Assembly: GCA_964030475.1 (NCBI GenBank)
Contig: CAXIPT010000006.1
Coordinates: forward strand, 5,894,231-5,958,230
DNA from: Tethya wilhelma
Lineage: Eukaryota > Porifera > Demospongiae > Tethyida > Tethyidae
Length of the DNA stretch: 64,000 nt
Direction: 5' to 3'
Positions 44,319 to 55,022 of this stretch are shown piece after piece (within the stretch, counting starts at the first letter, position 1; the number at the start of each line of letters is the position of its first letter). The notes under the pieces are model-generated. The model saw only the letters and a program-made list of their open reading frames with translations, was not told the origin of the DNA and did not search any database. A program made the position numbers and the translations under genes.

Positions 44319-44859
44319 CCACCTTATATTAGCAGGGCTGCAACGTTTAGCCAATGGAGGTTCTTTCTTCCTCAGTGTCATCTCATTCTGGACATTCTTA
44401 ATGTTACTGATCCATTATATCACTTACATTGCAAAATGGTCACGAAATATTTTCTATAATCGTGCAACAATGGATACAATTAATTTAAGATCTGCATGCT
44501 GTTTCTTTCTTACAAAAAGAAGTTGACAAAAGTTAGAACACTGACAATTGAGAATCAGCTAAAATCTCAATGTGAAAATAATTCAATTAATTCTTAAGCT
44601 TGGCCACAACTACTATATGCCAAACCATGAGGAAGAAGGCCTAACATCATAGAGGCGTGGTGACAAGGACATTTCAGCACAGATACAATATTATAGTATC
44701 TATGATTTCTGTAAGTGAACAATTGCAACTTGTAGAACAATAGTAGTAGCAGTCATCTTGACAGCATTGAATATACTTAAAACTGGAGCCAAGATAGAAG
44801 AAGAATAATAAGAGGAAGATGGAGAAAATTTGGAGAGGCTCCTCATGGAATATGTTCAT
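44319..44859. other. IFT46 3' flank
   Basis: AT-rich. The block TTAATTCTTAAGCTTGGCC near 44588 recurs near 53560 (AATTCTTAAGCTTGGC), so the stretches flanking the 44.9-53.3 kb unit share some ancestry. No gene seen. Confidence 0.45.
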
Positions 44860-44871
44860 TGCGCATGCGCA
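44860..44871. promoter_or_regulatory. NRF1-like palindrome TGCGCATGCGCA
   Basis: Perfect 12-base palindrome containing the NRF1 core. It precedes the plus-strand spliced unit whose first donor is at 45046. Confidence 0.5.
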
Positions 44872-45198
44872 ACACAAGATTCAAACTTCACGATCACGTG
44901 TGGACAGTTCGTCGCTCCGAAAAGATGGGAGATGTTCGAGAAGAAGAAGGTCACAGTCAGTTCTCGGTTGTACTTCAGTCCAATGTCTTAAGGTGCTGCA
45001 GTAGTCAGTGACAAGTTCTTGGCTATACCGCCTACTCCCTCGGGGGTAAGTATCGGAGCATGATAATTTTGCCGCGCATTTTTTTTTTTTGTGTGCAAAA
45101 CTTTTACACAGCGATACTTTTATTTACTTCATGTTGTTTCTCTCTACACAGGGACTGCTAAAGAGACTGGTAGCCCAGCGCTTTAGTTCTTGCTCAGA

Positions 45199-48100
45199 AT
45201 GGCCCCTAAATTTTCAGCAGCTGAAATTTGGCTTGGTAAGTTCATGATTTTTTTTTCTTTTTGAGTCTGCAAATTTATCTCTTGTTGTTTCTCTACACAT
45301 TTATAGGTACCACCAGCAAAAAGCAAGGTGTCTCAGCTGTTCAGAAAATCACACTTGGCGAGCTAGCTGCACAGCTGCATGGTAAGTTCATGAATATGAA
45401 TAACTTCTGTCTAAGTAGGCGGTCTGATTTATTCAGCTAACTTAATTAACGGTCACGCATGTATCATGTATCGTTGTAAGGAGGGCCTAAAGTCCGTCTG
45501 GTTTGAGAATGCCACCGGAAGTGAATTAATGAGATTCATAACCATACTTTTTCTATGGGCCAAATAGCTAACTTGTGAAGGCGTAGGAAGCTGAAAAAGC
45601 AACCAAAAGGATGGGAAGATCGAGCGCTTTCCAATGGTGCTTGAAATTTTGAAATCGTTGGATATTTAGAAAGTTATTCAAGTTTTTCTACCGGCATTCT
45701 CAAACCAGATGGACTTTAGGTATATGGGTGTTAGTATGGTGTTATTGCAGCTCAGCAATGTTATCCCAGTCAGATTCCCAGACCACAAAATGGGTAAAAC
45801 TGAGCTAGTTTTTTGAGGAAAAGTTACAAAAAAAAAACATACCGTAGACTCTGGTTGTTTGGCACATGTGCTTATTGGTATATTGCACTAAATAGTGAGG
45901 TGTGCCAAATAACAAAGGCTGACATGGACCATTCCTCCAAACAAATGATGTCATAAAACACAACTTGATTGCATTCAGTGACCTGCTAGTACTCAAGAAG
46001 CCGCTTTTAATTGAGAGCCAAGCAGTGGAGGAAAGCATAGTTTATGGCTGTCATGCTTGGAAAACTATGTAGGCAAAGTTTTTTTAAGCAATGAGCCTGT
46101 TATTTAACATGTAGAAGACTCTATGCACCTAATAGTGAACCTGTGCTAAATAAACTAAGTGCGCCTATTAACCTGAATCTATGGTACTTCATTGCTCTTG
46201 GAGCAAGCTGCTTTTGTTACAGCTGGCAACTAGGTTGCTTACCAATGTATAAAAGTAGCCATTTTTCACTTCCAGACTTTCTGAAAGTGGAAATGACTGA
46301 TGGTACTGGCTATCTGGCTGTTCCATGTTGATGGCTCCTTCACGTTGGTCATGGTTGAGTTATACTGTACAGTGGGAAATTTTCGTTGGTTCAAAATTTT
46401 GTATAAATCATTAAAAATGCTCCAGAAAAATTTTTCGTAGTCCTATACTTATGCACGCTCGTAATGTAGGGTTTTATTTTTCGCATATTTGAACAGCATC
46501 CACCATACGAAAATTTCCCACTATACGGTAAATGTTCGTTTGAAGTTATGAGCTACTGTTTGCTCATGAATATGGTTCTTTTCCAAAGTATTCGGTGTGA
46601 CCTTATAAAGTGGCTCTTTAACCAGATTGTATGTGGGCGGGGCCAGATCTGACAGTGAAACGGCAGCTTGTAGCTTGTGCAGCGGAATCTTGACAAGGAA
46701 TAAGTTAGGCATGCCATTGTTGGTATCTCTGAGCGTAGTAAGCATGCTAATAGTCTTTTCGCTGTTAAACTTTGAAAATTATAATATTTGGCAGAAAATT
46801 GCTGCAGTAATTTGCCGTTCTTGCTCAATAACAGGATGCACCTTGTAACCCCAGTTATACTTTAGCCTCTGCTAGAGCACTGATTAAAAATGACAAATAT
46901 TTAGCAGAAAATAAGTTTATGTTTGACACTGTGAACAATTCTGAGTGGTACTGGATGTGAAAGCAACATAAAAGGAAGAGAAAAGAACCTTTACTCATCA
47001 TTTGACATCTGTGACAGCACATAGCTAGGTTGGTAGAGTGGTATATTGCTCCTAGCAGTGGGTTTTCAACAGTTGTGACATGTCCTTGTAGGTGTCTTGC
47101 ATTTCGCAAACAAGAATTTTGACGTAGGGCACGTGAGAATTTTTACCAGGCATTCAATTCCCCTCCTATTTTCTTTGCACATTTTTTGGGGGGGAGGCCT
47201 GGGTACGAGGCTAGCTCAGGTCCACTGTAGTTGTGTCAAGAAATCAAACTAAAATCGCTTCTGTGGGAGAGAGCACCTATATGATATCACCAGGATGCTG
47301 GGGTTACCTACTGCTCTGTATTCCCAGTACGGTAGTACTGGGTACATTGGAATGGCGTGGATGGTCCATTAGTGCAATACAAATATTCACGCCACTCTAG
47401 GCCCTGGAAGGCTTCTAGAGATACTATTTAACCTATTCTCTTTCTAACAATCCAAGAGACATGGCCTAACAACATCCCTAAACAAACTAAAATATGCCAA
47501 ACCTCTAATTTCTTCATCTTCTTCTTTTTATATGTTCTGTGTTGGCAAGCCTTTCTCTGATCAAGAGCGCTCACTTTCAGAAGCTGATTTGTGAACGAAT
47601 AAACTTGGTATCTTTGTCTTCAATTGCATTTGATTTTTTGGAGAGATTTTGATGGACTAGCAGAAGTTCTTAGTTCCAAGTCTAGTATTCCAAAGACAAT
47701 TGTTTTCACACACACCAAGGATTGGGCATGTCAAGTGTATAGTTTTCTTTCATTGTCTTCTGCTGACAAATCGGTTGTTGGTATGTATCATGCTAGCCTC
47801 ACACACCAATGAAAACCAAGTACTTATGTGTCTAACTTAAGCTCTTTAACCCTTTACAGCCCGTAATTACAAAACGTGAGCATGTGTTGAACTACTAAAT
47901 TAAAAATTAAATATTAGTACTGTATGATTGACACCAAGACTTGTTGACACTTATTTTGTAGCTTTAGCATAATATTAGTTTGAAATAAGACAAACTATTG
48001 TGCTACACTACCTATCCATTACCTGTATGACTGCATGCTTATACTAGTGTGGTCCTAGCTGATCTTGGAAAATTTTGTGCAAAAGTTGGAGGGTTCGAAG

Positions 48101-48799
48101 TTCAATAGATTTCCGAGTGTCTTTGGCTTTCTTTCTCCTTGGCTTTGAGCGGCTTCCAAACTAAACTCAAATATATAGACTAACTATCCCTCTACTACTA
48201 CAAGTAGCGCTAAGCTTCTAATCCTAGAGACTACAGAGAAAATGAGCCAAGAAAACTTATCTTCGCGATCGCCGCGATCGTGACCTCTCGTGGTTCATGA
48301 CCTCATAACGCCACACCTACTCATGGGTTCCAACTCAAACTTGGTATTTTACTAGAGCAGTACCTTACCTAAATACACACCGAAATACGGATGACGAGTA
48401 TACTCGTCATTGTACCTTTAGCGCGCGCCTCCAGGCAATGTGCAATAGCAGTGAACTTTAAACTCGAGTGCATGCAATAAATGACGAGTATACTTGTCAT
48501 CCGGCTGTAAAGGGTTAACAGAGCACCAATATGTACACAGTTCACAGTTATGACTCAAACATGACCAGTTATGACTCAAACGTGACCAGTTATGACTCAA
48601 ACACTAAGAGCCATCAACATGGACCAGTCCAGATTGCTATGGAAAAGACACTTTTATCTTGTATCTAGCAACTCAGGTGACTACAACTAGTGATCCTTTG
48701 TTTTTATTTTCTGTCACTAATAGGTCAGGTTTGGAGAGATTGAAAGACGGCAGATCATTGAGCAACAAGTCAAGATCAGGAAGAGATTTTACACCTTGA
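45199..48799 (+). CDS. Possible 60-residue protein in the candidate transcript
   Basis: ATG at 45199 has an in-frame stop 15 bases upstream. Exons 45199-45235 and 45307-45381 encode MAPKFSAAEIWLGTTSKK then QGVSAVQKITLGELAAQLH. If spliced to 48729 (acceptor GGTCAG), the frame continues ERLKDGRSLSNKSRSGRDF to a stop at 48797-48799; the three pieces sum to 183 bases. The third exon is 3.3 kb away and has an alternative acceptor at 48723 giving another frame, so that joining is a guess. I do not recognise the protein. Confidence 0.3.
45487..45720. mobile_element. MITE family D, inverted copy
   Basis: CTAAAGTCCGTCTGGTTTGA and CAAACCAGATGGACTTTAG termini; interior GCTTTCCAATGGTGCTTGAA is the reverse of the 43.1 kb copy. 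About 234 bases. Confidence 0.75.
45721..46360. other. Unassigned region, possibly transposon relics
   Basis: Two diverged blocks around TTTGGCACATGTGC (45858) and GTGCCAAATAAC (45902) form an inverted pair, suggesting a degraded element. Short frames here do not resemble known proteins. Confidence 0.35.
46361..46530. mobile_element. MITE family A, second copy
   Basis: Starts ACTGTACAGTGGGAAATTTTCG and ends CGAAAATTTCCCACTATACGG; inner TTCAAAATTTTGTATAAA matches the 17.1 kb copy. About 170 bases. Confidence 0.7.
46531..47620. other. Unassigned region between MITE and helicase fragment
   Basis: Several short frames on both strands (for example plus-strand residues ALIKNDKYLAENKFMFDTV near 46875-46930) but none complete. 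It may hold remains of the element that also left the RecQ-like fragment. Confidence 0.35.
47624..47812 (+). pseudogene. RecQ-like helicase C-terminal fragment
   Basis: A short frame encodes WRDFDGLAEVLSS, then IPKTIVFTHTKDWACQVYSF and VVGMYHASLTHQ before a stop. The order KTIVF..T...A..VY.FL...V..YHASL is that of the start of a RecQ/SF2 second helicase domain. No Walker A/B lobe or downstream zinc domain is found nearby, so it is a fragment, perhaps carried by a mobile element. Confidence 0.4.
48523..48601. repeat. Short array of TTATGACTCAAAC units
   Basis: CAGTTATGACTCAAACATGAC repeats three times (about 24-base period). The unit is the reverse complement of the GTTTGAGTTATAACTG core of the 34.3 kb minisatellite. 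Confidence 0.7.
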
Positions 48800-48842
48800 T
48801 TCAATGTAAGAGTACGTGTTCTGTGTGTTCATTTATTCTTTC

Positions 48843-48958
48843 AACATTTCTCCTAGTGAATGTAAACGGAGCTGTGGTATGTATACTAGATTGAATAGAC
48901 CTTGGTTTGATTTCGAGCTATTATGTTATGTGATATATGTTGAGTCACCGTGTGTGTG

Positions 48959-49008
<50 letters not shown>

Positions 49009-49248
49009 AAAAAGACCACATACACTTACATTGAATCAAGGGCTGCAGTGTTACTGCATGCATTTGGAGCAGGAAAGTGAATGTAAACAGAGCTGTGTCT
49101 TTGACCGGTATCTGGAGTGACTTGTTCACAACTAGCTTCCCTGCTCCCAATGCCTGCAGTTACCCTGCAGCCCTTGATTCAATGTAAGTGTATGTGTTCT
49201 CTTTGTGTGTGTGTGTGTGTGTGTGTGTCTGTGTCTGTGTGTCTGTGT

Positions 49249-49279
<31 letters not shown>

Positions 49280-49472
49280 AAAAAGACCACATACACTTAC
49301 ATTGAATCAAGGGCTGCAGGGTTACTGCATGCATTTGGAGCAGGGAAGTGAATGTAAACAGCGCTGTGTCTTTGACCAGTGTCTGGAGTGACTTGTTCAC
49401 AACTAATTTCCCTGCTCCCAATGCCTGCAGTTACCCTGCAGCCCTTGATTCAATGTAAGTGTATGTGTTCTC

Positions 49473-49515
<43 letters not shown>
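48843..49515. repeat. Inverted and tandem repeats around CA/GT tracts
   Basis: The block ACTTACATTGAATCAAGGGC (onward to GTTACTGCATGCATTTGGAGC) at 49026 recurs at 49296, and its inverse TGCAGCCCTTGATTCAATGT occurs at 49165 and 49437. GT runs precede and CA runs follow each, so each pair can form a large foldback. Confidence 0.75.
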
Positions 49516-49569
49516 TAATACTGTATGCCAATTCATTGAATGTATGTATGCAACCAACACATAATTTGT

Positions 49570-49790
49570 CTCCCCCCAAGGTGTGCCCCCTTAGAACACA
49601 ATGCATTAACTAACCGGTCCCCACATTATTTTATACCGGTCCCCTTCCAAGGTGTTCCCCCTTGGAACACATTTCAACCACCATGCACTCTCCCCCCAAG
49701 GTGTACCCCCTTGGAACACAATGCACTGACTAACCGGTCCCCACATTATTTATACCGGTCCCCTTCCAAGGTGTACCCCCTTGGAACACA
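49570..49790. repeat. About 120-bp tandem duplication with short hairpin units
   Basis: Four copies of a hairpin unit CCAAGGTGTACCCCCTTGG (arms CCAAGG/CCTTGG) followed by AACACA alternate with four ACCGGTCCCC motifs. Two higher-order copies of about 120 bases. Confidence 0.8.
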
Positions 49791-49963
49791 TGTCTCTATT
49801 TTGTATGAATATGTATACTGTTTGATATATTTATTTACTGCTCTTTTCTCTCTCTCCCTATAGCTTGTGATATCTTAGTCTGAAGGATTGAAGACTCTCT
49901 ACCTGCAAGAAGCTTGGTTCTAGTTGATGCACACACTCACTCTTAGCCTCATGACACTGAGCA

Positions 49964-49998
<35 letters not shown>

Positions 49999-50524
49999 CA
50001 GTAAAGTTAACATCCTGTAGTAATACAAGGGCTATCTTGTGCATTGCAGGTTTATATAGGTTCAACATCTTTGTCTTGGAATGGAACTGAATGGCAGCTG
50101 TCTAAGTCTCTGTATTATAAGTTTCTCTGTTCATTTTGTCACTGGCTTGTCTCTTACATAGGTAGATGATCCAAGATGGTGGGACTTAAATGGAGTCAAT
50201 ACCTCTCTTCAACAACTATCTTCTTTGATTACTGTATAACTTGCGCACACTGCCATTGAGTTAAGGAGATCGATCAGCTTGTGTCTCCGCATGTCCAAAG
50301 GTAATATAAAGATCTCTTAATTGCTCACAAGTATCATTTTTGTTCATTCTCTCCACAATATATAATACATCGGCCTGGACCTCTGGAGGTCATCTTGTAC
50401 AGCTGGAAATATGTATAAGGGAAGGATTGCTAATTCATGACTCATTCATATTGAAATTTAATGCTCTCTCTACAACAACACACACACACACACACACACT
50501 GTTGATTTTGGCGATGTATTCCTG

Positions 50525-53300
50525 CAATCTAGGTACTGAAGCAGTCTGAGAGTGTCATTGTCCTGAAATGGAACAGAAGCCACTTCTCTAGCTGAACAAG
50601 CTCACACTGATTTGAGCTATGGAAGTCCTCTTGTGTGTGTCTTCTCGGAGGTAAGGATCTCTCAATCACATACATCTAAATGCTCTCTCTACAACATGCA
50701 CACACTGATTTGAGTTATGGAAGTCCTCTTGTGTGTCTACTCTGAGGTAAAGATCTCTCAATCACACACATTTATCAGTCTTGTTATTTAAATACTCTCT
50801 ACAACATGCACACACTGGTTGAGTTGAAACTTGTGTGAGGCAAGGACTCATGCAGTCACAACTATCATTCTTTTTTACAACATGCACCTACTCTCGAGTC
50901 AAATAGAAGCTGTCTTTTTTGCCTTGAGGCAAAGACTCAATGTTACACTATCACCTGCCATTGCCAATGTCGTACCTTCTGTACTACATGTCTGCACACA
51001 CTGTTGAGACATTCTCCCTGACAAAAGAAATTGGACTCAGCCAATTTCACTCGAAATAGAAATGGAACTGAATTGACCTGTGGCACTTCTTTGTAAGTTT
51101 CTAATTTGCCATATGCATGCATTTCTCTTCAGTCAAGCCAGCTACCAAGCCGACAGAAGCAGTTGAAGACTATCTTTGTGTTGAAATTGGTTTGAACTCA
51201 CTTCTCTAGCTGTAAGTTTGTTGTGTGTTTCATTTTGCCATGTATTTTTGTTTCCAAGCCAGCTACCAAGCCGACAGAAGCAGTTGAGGACTATCTTTGT
51301 GTTGAAATTCACTTCTCTAGCTGTAAGTTTGTCGTATGTTTCATTTTGCCATGTATTTTTGTTTCCAAGCCAGCTACCAAGCCAACTGAAGCAGTTGAGG
51401 ACTATCTTTGTGTTGAAATTCACTTCTCTAGCTGTAAGTTTGTCGTGTGTTTCATTTTGCCATGTATTTTTGTTTCCAAGCCAGCACTGAAGCAATTGAG
51501 GACTATCTTTGTATTGAAATTGATTTGAACTCACTTCTCTAGCTGTAAGTTTGTCGTGTGTTTCATTTTTCCATGTATTTTGTCTTCAAGCTAGCTACTG
51601 AAGCAGTCTGAGACTGTCATGTGCCTGAAGTGGAACTGAACTAGCCAATAAATGGAAATATCCTCACTTGCTCATTCCAAGCTGTCATGAGTCTGTCCTG
51701 AGGTAGGACTAGCTCTCATTTGTGCTCAACAATCATATACATCCAACATCTTGTGTGTGTCTTCTCTGAGGTAAGGATCTCTCAATCACACATCTATCTT
51801 TTTGTTTAAATACTCTCTACAACATGCACACACTGATTAAGTTATGGAAGTCCTTGTGTGTGTCTACCCTGAGGTAAGGATTTCTACAGCTATCAGACAG
51901 GTATCTGTCTTGTTATTTAGATGCCCTCTCTACAACATGCACACACTGGTTGAGTTGAAACTTGTGTGAGGTAAGGACTCATGCAGTCACAACTCATTCT
52001 TTTTTACAACATGCACCTACTCTCGAGTCAAATAGAAGCTGTCTTTTTGCCTTGAGGTAAAGACTCAATGTTACACTATCAACTGCCATTGCCAACGTCG
52101 TACCTTCTGTACTACATGTCTGCACATTTGAACTCACTTCTCTAGCTGTAAGTTTGTCGTGTATTTCATTTTGCCATGTATTTTTGCTTCCAAGCCAGCT
52201 ACCAAGCCAACTGAAGCAATTGAGGACTATCTTTGTCTTGATCTTTGTCTTGAAATTGATTTTAACTCACTTCTCTAGCTGTAAGTTTGTCGTGTGTTTC
52301 ATTTTGCCATGTATTTTTGCCTCCAAGCCAGCTACCAAGCCAACTGAAGCAATTGAGGACTATCTTTGTCTTGAAATTGATTTGAACTCACTTCTGTAGC
52401 TGTAAGTTTGTCGTGTGTTTTATTTTGCCATGTGTTTTGTCTTCAAGCTAGCTACTGAAGCAGTCTGAGACTATCATGCGCCTGAAGTGGAACTAAACTG
52501 ACCAGAATTTAGCCAATGAATGGAAATATCCTCACTTGCTCATTCCAAGCTGTCATGAGTCTGTCCTGAGGTAGGACTAGCTCTCATTTGTGCTCAACAA
52601 TCATATACATGCAACATCTTGTGTGTGTCTTCTCTGAGGTAAGGATCTCTCAATCACACATCTATCTTTTTTCTTTTTATTTAAATACTCTCTACAACAT
52701 GCACACACTGATTTGAGTTATGGAAGTCCTCTTGTTTGTGTCTACTCTGAGTGGGTAAGGATCTCTCACACACACCTGTCAGTCTTGTTATTTAAATGCT
52801 CTCTCTACAACATGCACACACTGGTTGAGTTATGGAAGTCCCCTTGTGTGTCTGCTCTGAGGTAAGGAGCTCTCAATTGCCCACATCTAACGGTCTTGTT
52901 ATTTAAATACTCTCTACAATATGAACACACTGATTTGAGTTATGGAAGTCCTCTTGTGTGTGTCTACTCTGAGGTAAGGATCTCTCAATCACACACATCT
53001 ATTGTTATTTAAATACTCTGTACAACAATACATGCACACTTGTTGAGTTGAAGCTGTTGTTTGAGGTAAGGACTCTCATGTAGTCACTTGCAACTGATTC
53101 TTTTTACAACCTGCACACACTCTTGAGTCAAAGTAATGTAGCAGTCCTCTTCGTCCTGAGGTAAGGATCTCTCTTATCACACTATTTTCTGTCATTGCCA
53201 ATGTCATACATACTTTCTGCGCAACATGTATGCACACACTGATGAGTTTGGAAGTAGCTGTCTTGTGAAACCATGTGACATGGAATCACAGTCATGTGAC
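50525..53300 (+). repeat. Higher-order repeat array with splice-donor-like units
   Basis: Three overlapping families. Unit A (51142-51545, 52140-52400; 111 bases) is TTTCCAAG, a 64-base block CCAGCTACCAAGCCAACTGA to TTCTCTAGCT, then GTAAGT. Unit B (about 100-130 bases) is CTACAACATGCACACACTG to CTCTGAG followed by GTAAGGATCTCTC. Unit C begins GCTAGCTACTGAAGCAGTCT (51593, 52446). A/B/C combinations recur with periods near 850 and 1110 bases. Confidence 0.8.
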
Positions 53301-53674
53301 TAAATCATTGGGTTATTAGCATTCAAGAGACTTGGAATAAAAATGTTCATTGTTTTAACTCTTGTGCTTTGAATATGAATTTTTTTATAATTGTATGTAC
53401 AATAATGGTATTTTTATAAAGATCTTTATAAATTTAAAGGTTGGAGAAATAATATTATAAACACTGATTAAAACAATGAAGTTGACAATTATTTATAAAA
53501 CCACCAGTACCAGTGAATAAGAATTATAAACATTGATAAGTTCCTTTGTGACAATAACTTAATTCTTAAGCTTGGCAAGTACATTTCAGTCAGTAAACAC
53601 AGCCTATATATGTAATTTAGAACAGTATAGCATAAAATAGCAATCTTAACAGCACTACAATTATACATACAGTG

Positions 53675-54315
53675 CTATCCCTTTGGAAATAACTTACGAA
53701 ATTGATAAGGTTGATCATAATATCCATGATAGTCCACGTAGTCACAGCTGAATATGCTGTAGTCACCATACCTCCCTCCGTGGAGGGTCAGAGTGCAAAG
53801 GAGGATCAGGAAGGAGACCAACAGGGTGTAGCAGATGGTGGCTATGGCAACACCAACAGCAATGGTGGAGTTACGTGACGCCTCAGGATAGTCCCTCTTT
53901 GACGTGCGATGGTATCTGCTCTGGAAGAGACATAATGTTACCGTTGGTAAGGAATGAACTCTTGCAACCATAAATTATCATCAAAGTACTGTATGCAGTC
54001 TCTCAAAAGATTGTCTGAAGTAGCTTGTTTTTACCATAAATTCTTGGATTCAAAATCTACATAAACATTCATTACTACATACTTAGCTCTCAAGTTTTTA
54101 ATTCTTTATGTGTATAGAATTGTACTATTCAAACTTACCATAATTGCATATGCAAGAGCTGGTATCCCAAACACAAGAGAGGTCAAATTGAGGAGCGCAC
54201 ACACCACCATCGTTACCACCACAAATACAATGAAGTCATGAGGACCAGGGGAAGAGGACTTGGGGTAAACTGGCTGGGGTGGCCGGACAGGAGTGGCCAC
54301 CTGGATGGATGTGTN

Positions 54316-54359
<44 letters not shown>

Positions 54360-54716
54360 TGGAAAGAAAGTAGCTGTTGTTTTTGTACAACGTACCACAA
54401 ATTGGACCAGAGGTATTCCAGCTGGAGTCAGCGGGTACACTGGAGGCAGTGGGGGTTGAGGTAGCAGAGCTTCATCTTCTTTGCTCACCTCACTGTAGGC
54501 AGGGGGGTTGGAAGGAACCAGGGATGAGGACACTGCTCCTTGGGGGGCAAAGCATAATTTCATGTTTCATCAAAGTCTAATCAATTTTCATAGATCTGTA
54601 CATAAAATATACAAGCAAACATAGTCAAGCTTACCTGGGACTTGCAGAGGGGCATGAGGCTGATCTGGCCCAGTGGCTGGTCGAGAAGGATCATCATCGC
54701 CGGGAGACTGAGACAT
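53675..54716 (-). CDS. CD225/dispanin-family two-helix membrane protein A
   Basis: Four exons (54716-54635, 54538-54396, 54300-54139, 53920-53675), 633 bases, 210 residues. A Pro-rich cytoplasmic N-terminus contains PSNPPAYSEV, a PPxY motif for WW-domain (NEDD4-type) ligases. Helix 1 is in PHDFIVFVVVTMVVCALLNL through FGIPALAYAIM, helix 2 in STIAVGVAIATICYTLLVSF, with the loop DYPEASRNST; this two-helix layout is the CD225/dispanin (IFITM/PRRT) fold. The tail is Tyr-rich. Such proteins act in membrane fusion control or trafficking. A (CT)n tract with one N lies before exon 3. It is a paralogue of the next gene and has an NRF1-like palindrome upstream. Confidence 0.75.
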
Positions 54717-54793
54717 CACTTCACTCGATCTGACATCAGTCTTGTTTACAACTTAATTATTGGGGACAGAGTTCAGTTCAGTCCATTTTGGTT

Positions 54794-54804
54794 TGCGCAT
54801 GCGC
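54794..54804. promoter_or_regulatory. NRF1-like site upstream of dispanin A
   Basis: TGCGCATGCGC about 80 bases upstream of the ATG at 54716. Confidence 0.5.
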
Positions 54805-55022
54805 GAACATTAAAACTGTTAATTTCACAAAATGAGTAAAAAAAAGCATGATACACGTATCAATAGAATTGTACACAAAACATATATTATTTCTCTGTAT
54901 ATATAGATCAGTAATGAGTACTGTCCATCCACTCACAGTAGCTAGTAGCCACAGGCTACAAAGAGAGAACAAAAGAAGGGAAAAAATTGAAATAATTGTG
55001 AAAAGATTATCATCAGTGATCT

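Larger units (their letters stand above)
44880..53360 (+). ncRNA. Candidate spliced plus-strand transcript with repetitive 3' half
   Basis: Proposed from signals only. After the palindrome at 44860, exon 1 ends at 45045 (GGGG then GTAAGT); exon 2 is 45152-45235 (TCTCTACACAG acceptor, GTAAGT donor); exon 3 is 45307-45381. Further donors and acceptors recur at 48.7 kb and through the 50-53.3 kb arrays, and AATAAA at 53336-53341 could end it. The arrays have almost no credible coding sequence. Alternatives: separate short genes plus satellite-like repeats, or a decayed gene. RNA evidence is absent. Confidence 0.35.

Noticed and set aside
48523..48601. CRISPR-like array
   Set aside because: Three short units with no distinct spacers in a eukaryotic context.
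51142..51534. Frames with a 37-residue repeat on both strands
   Set aside because: The 111-base period is a multiple of three, so frames stay open on both strands without selection for coding; the splice-like signals fit better.
50600..53200. Box C/D snoRNA cluster in the repeat array
   Set aside because: CTGA boxes recur before GTAAGG, but no RTGATGA C box stands at the other side and no terminal stem is seen.
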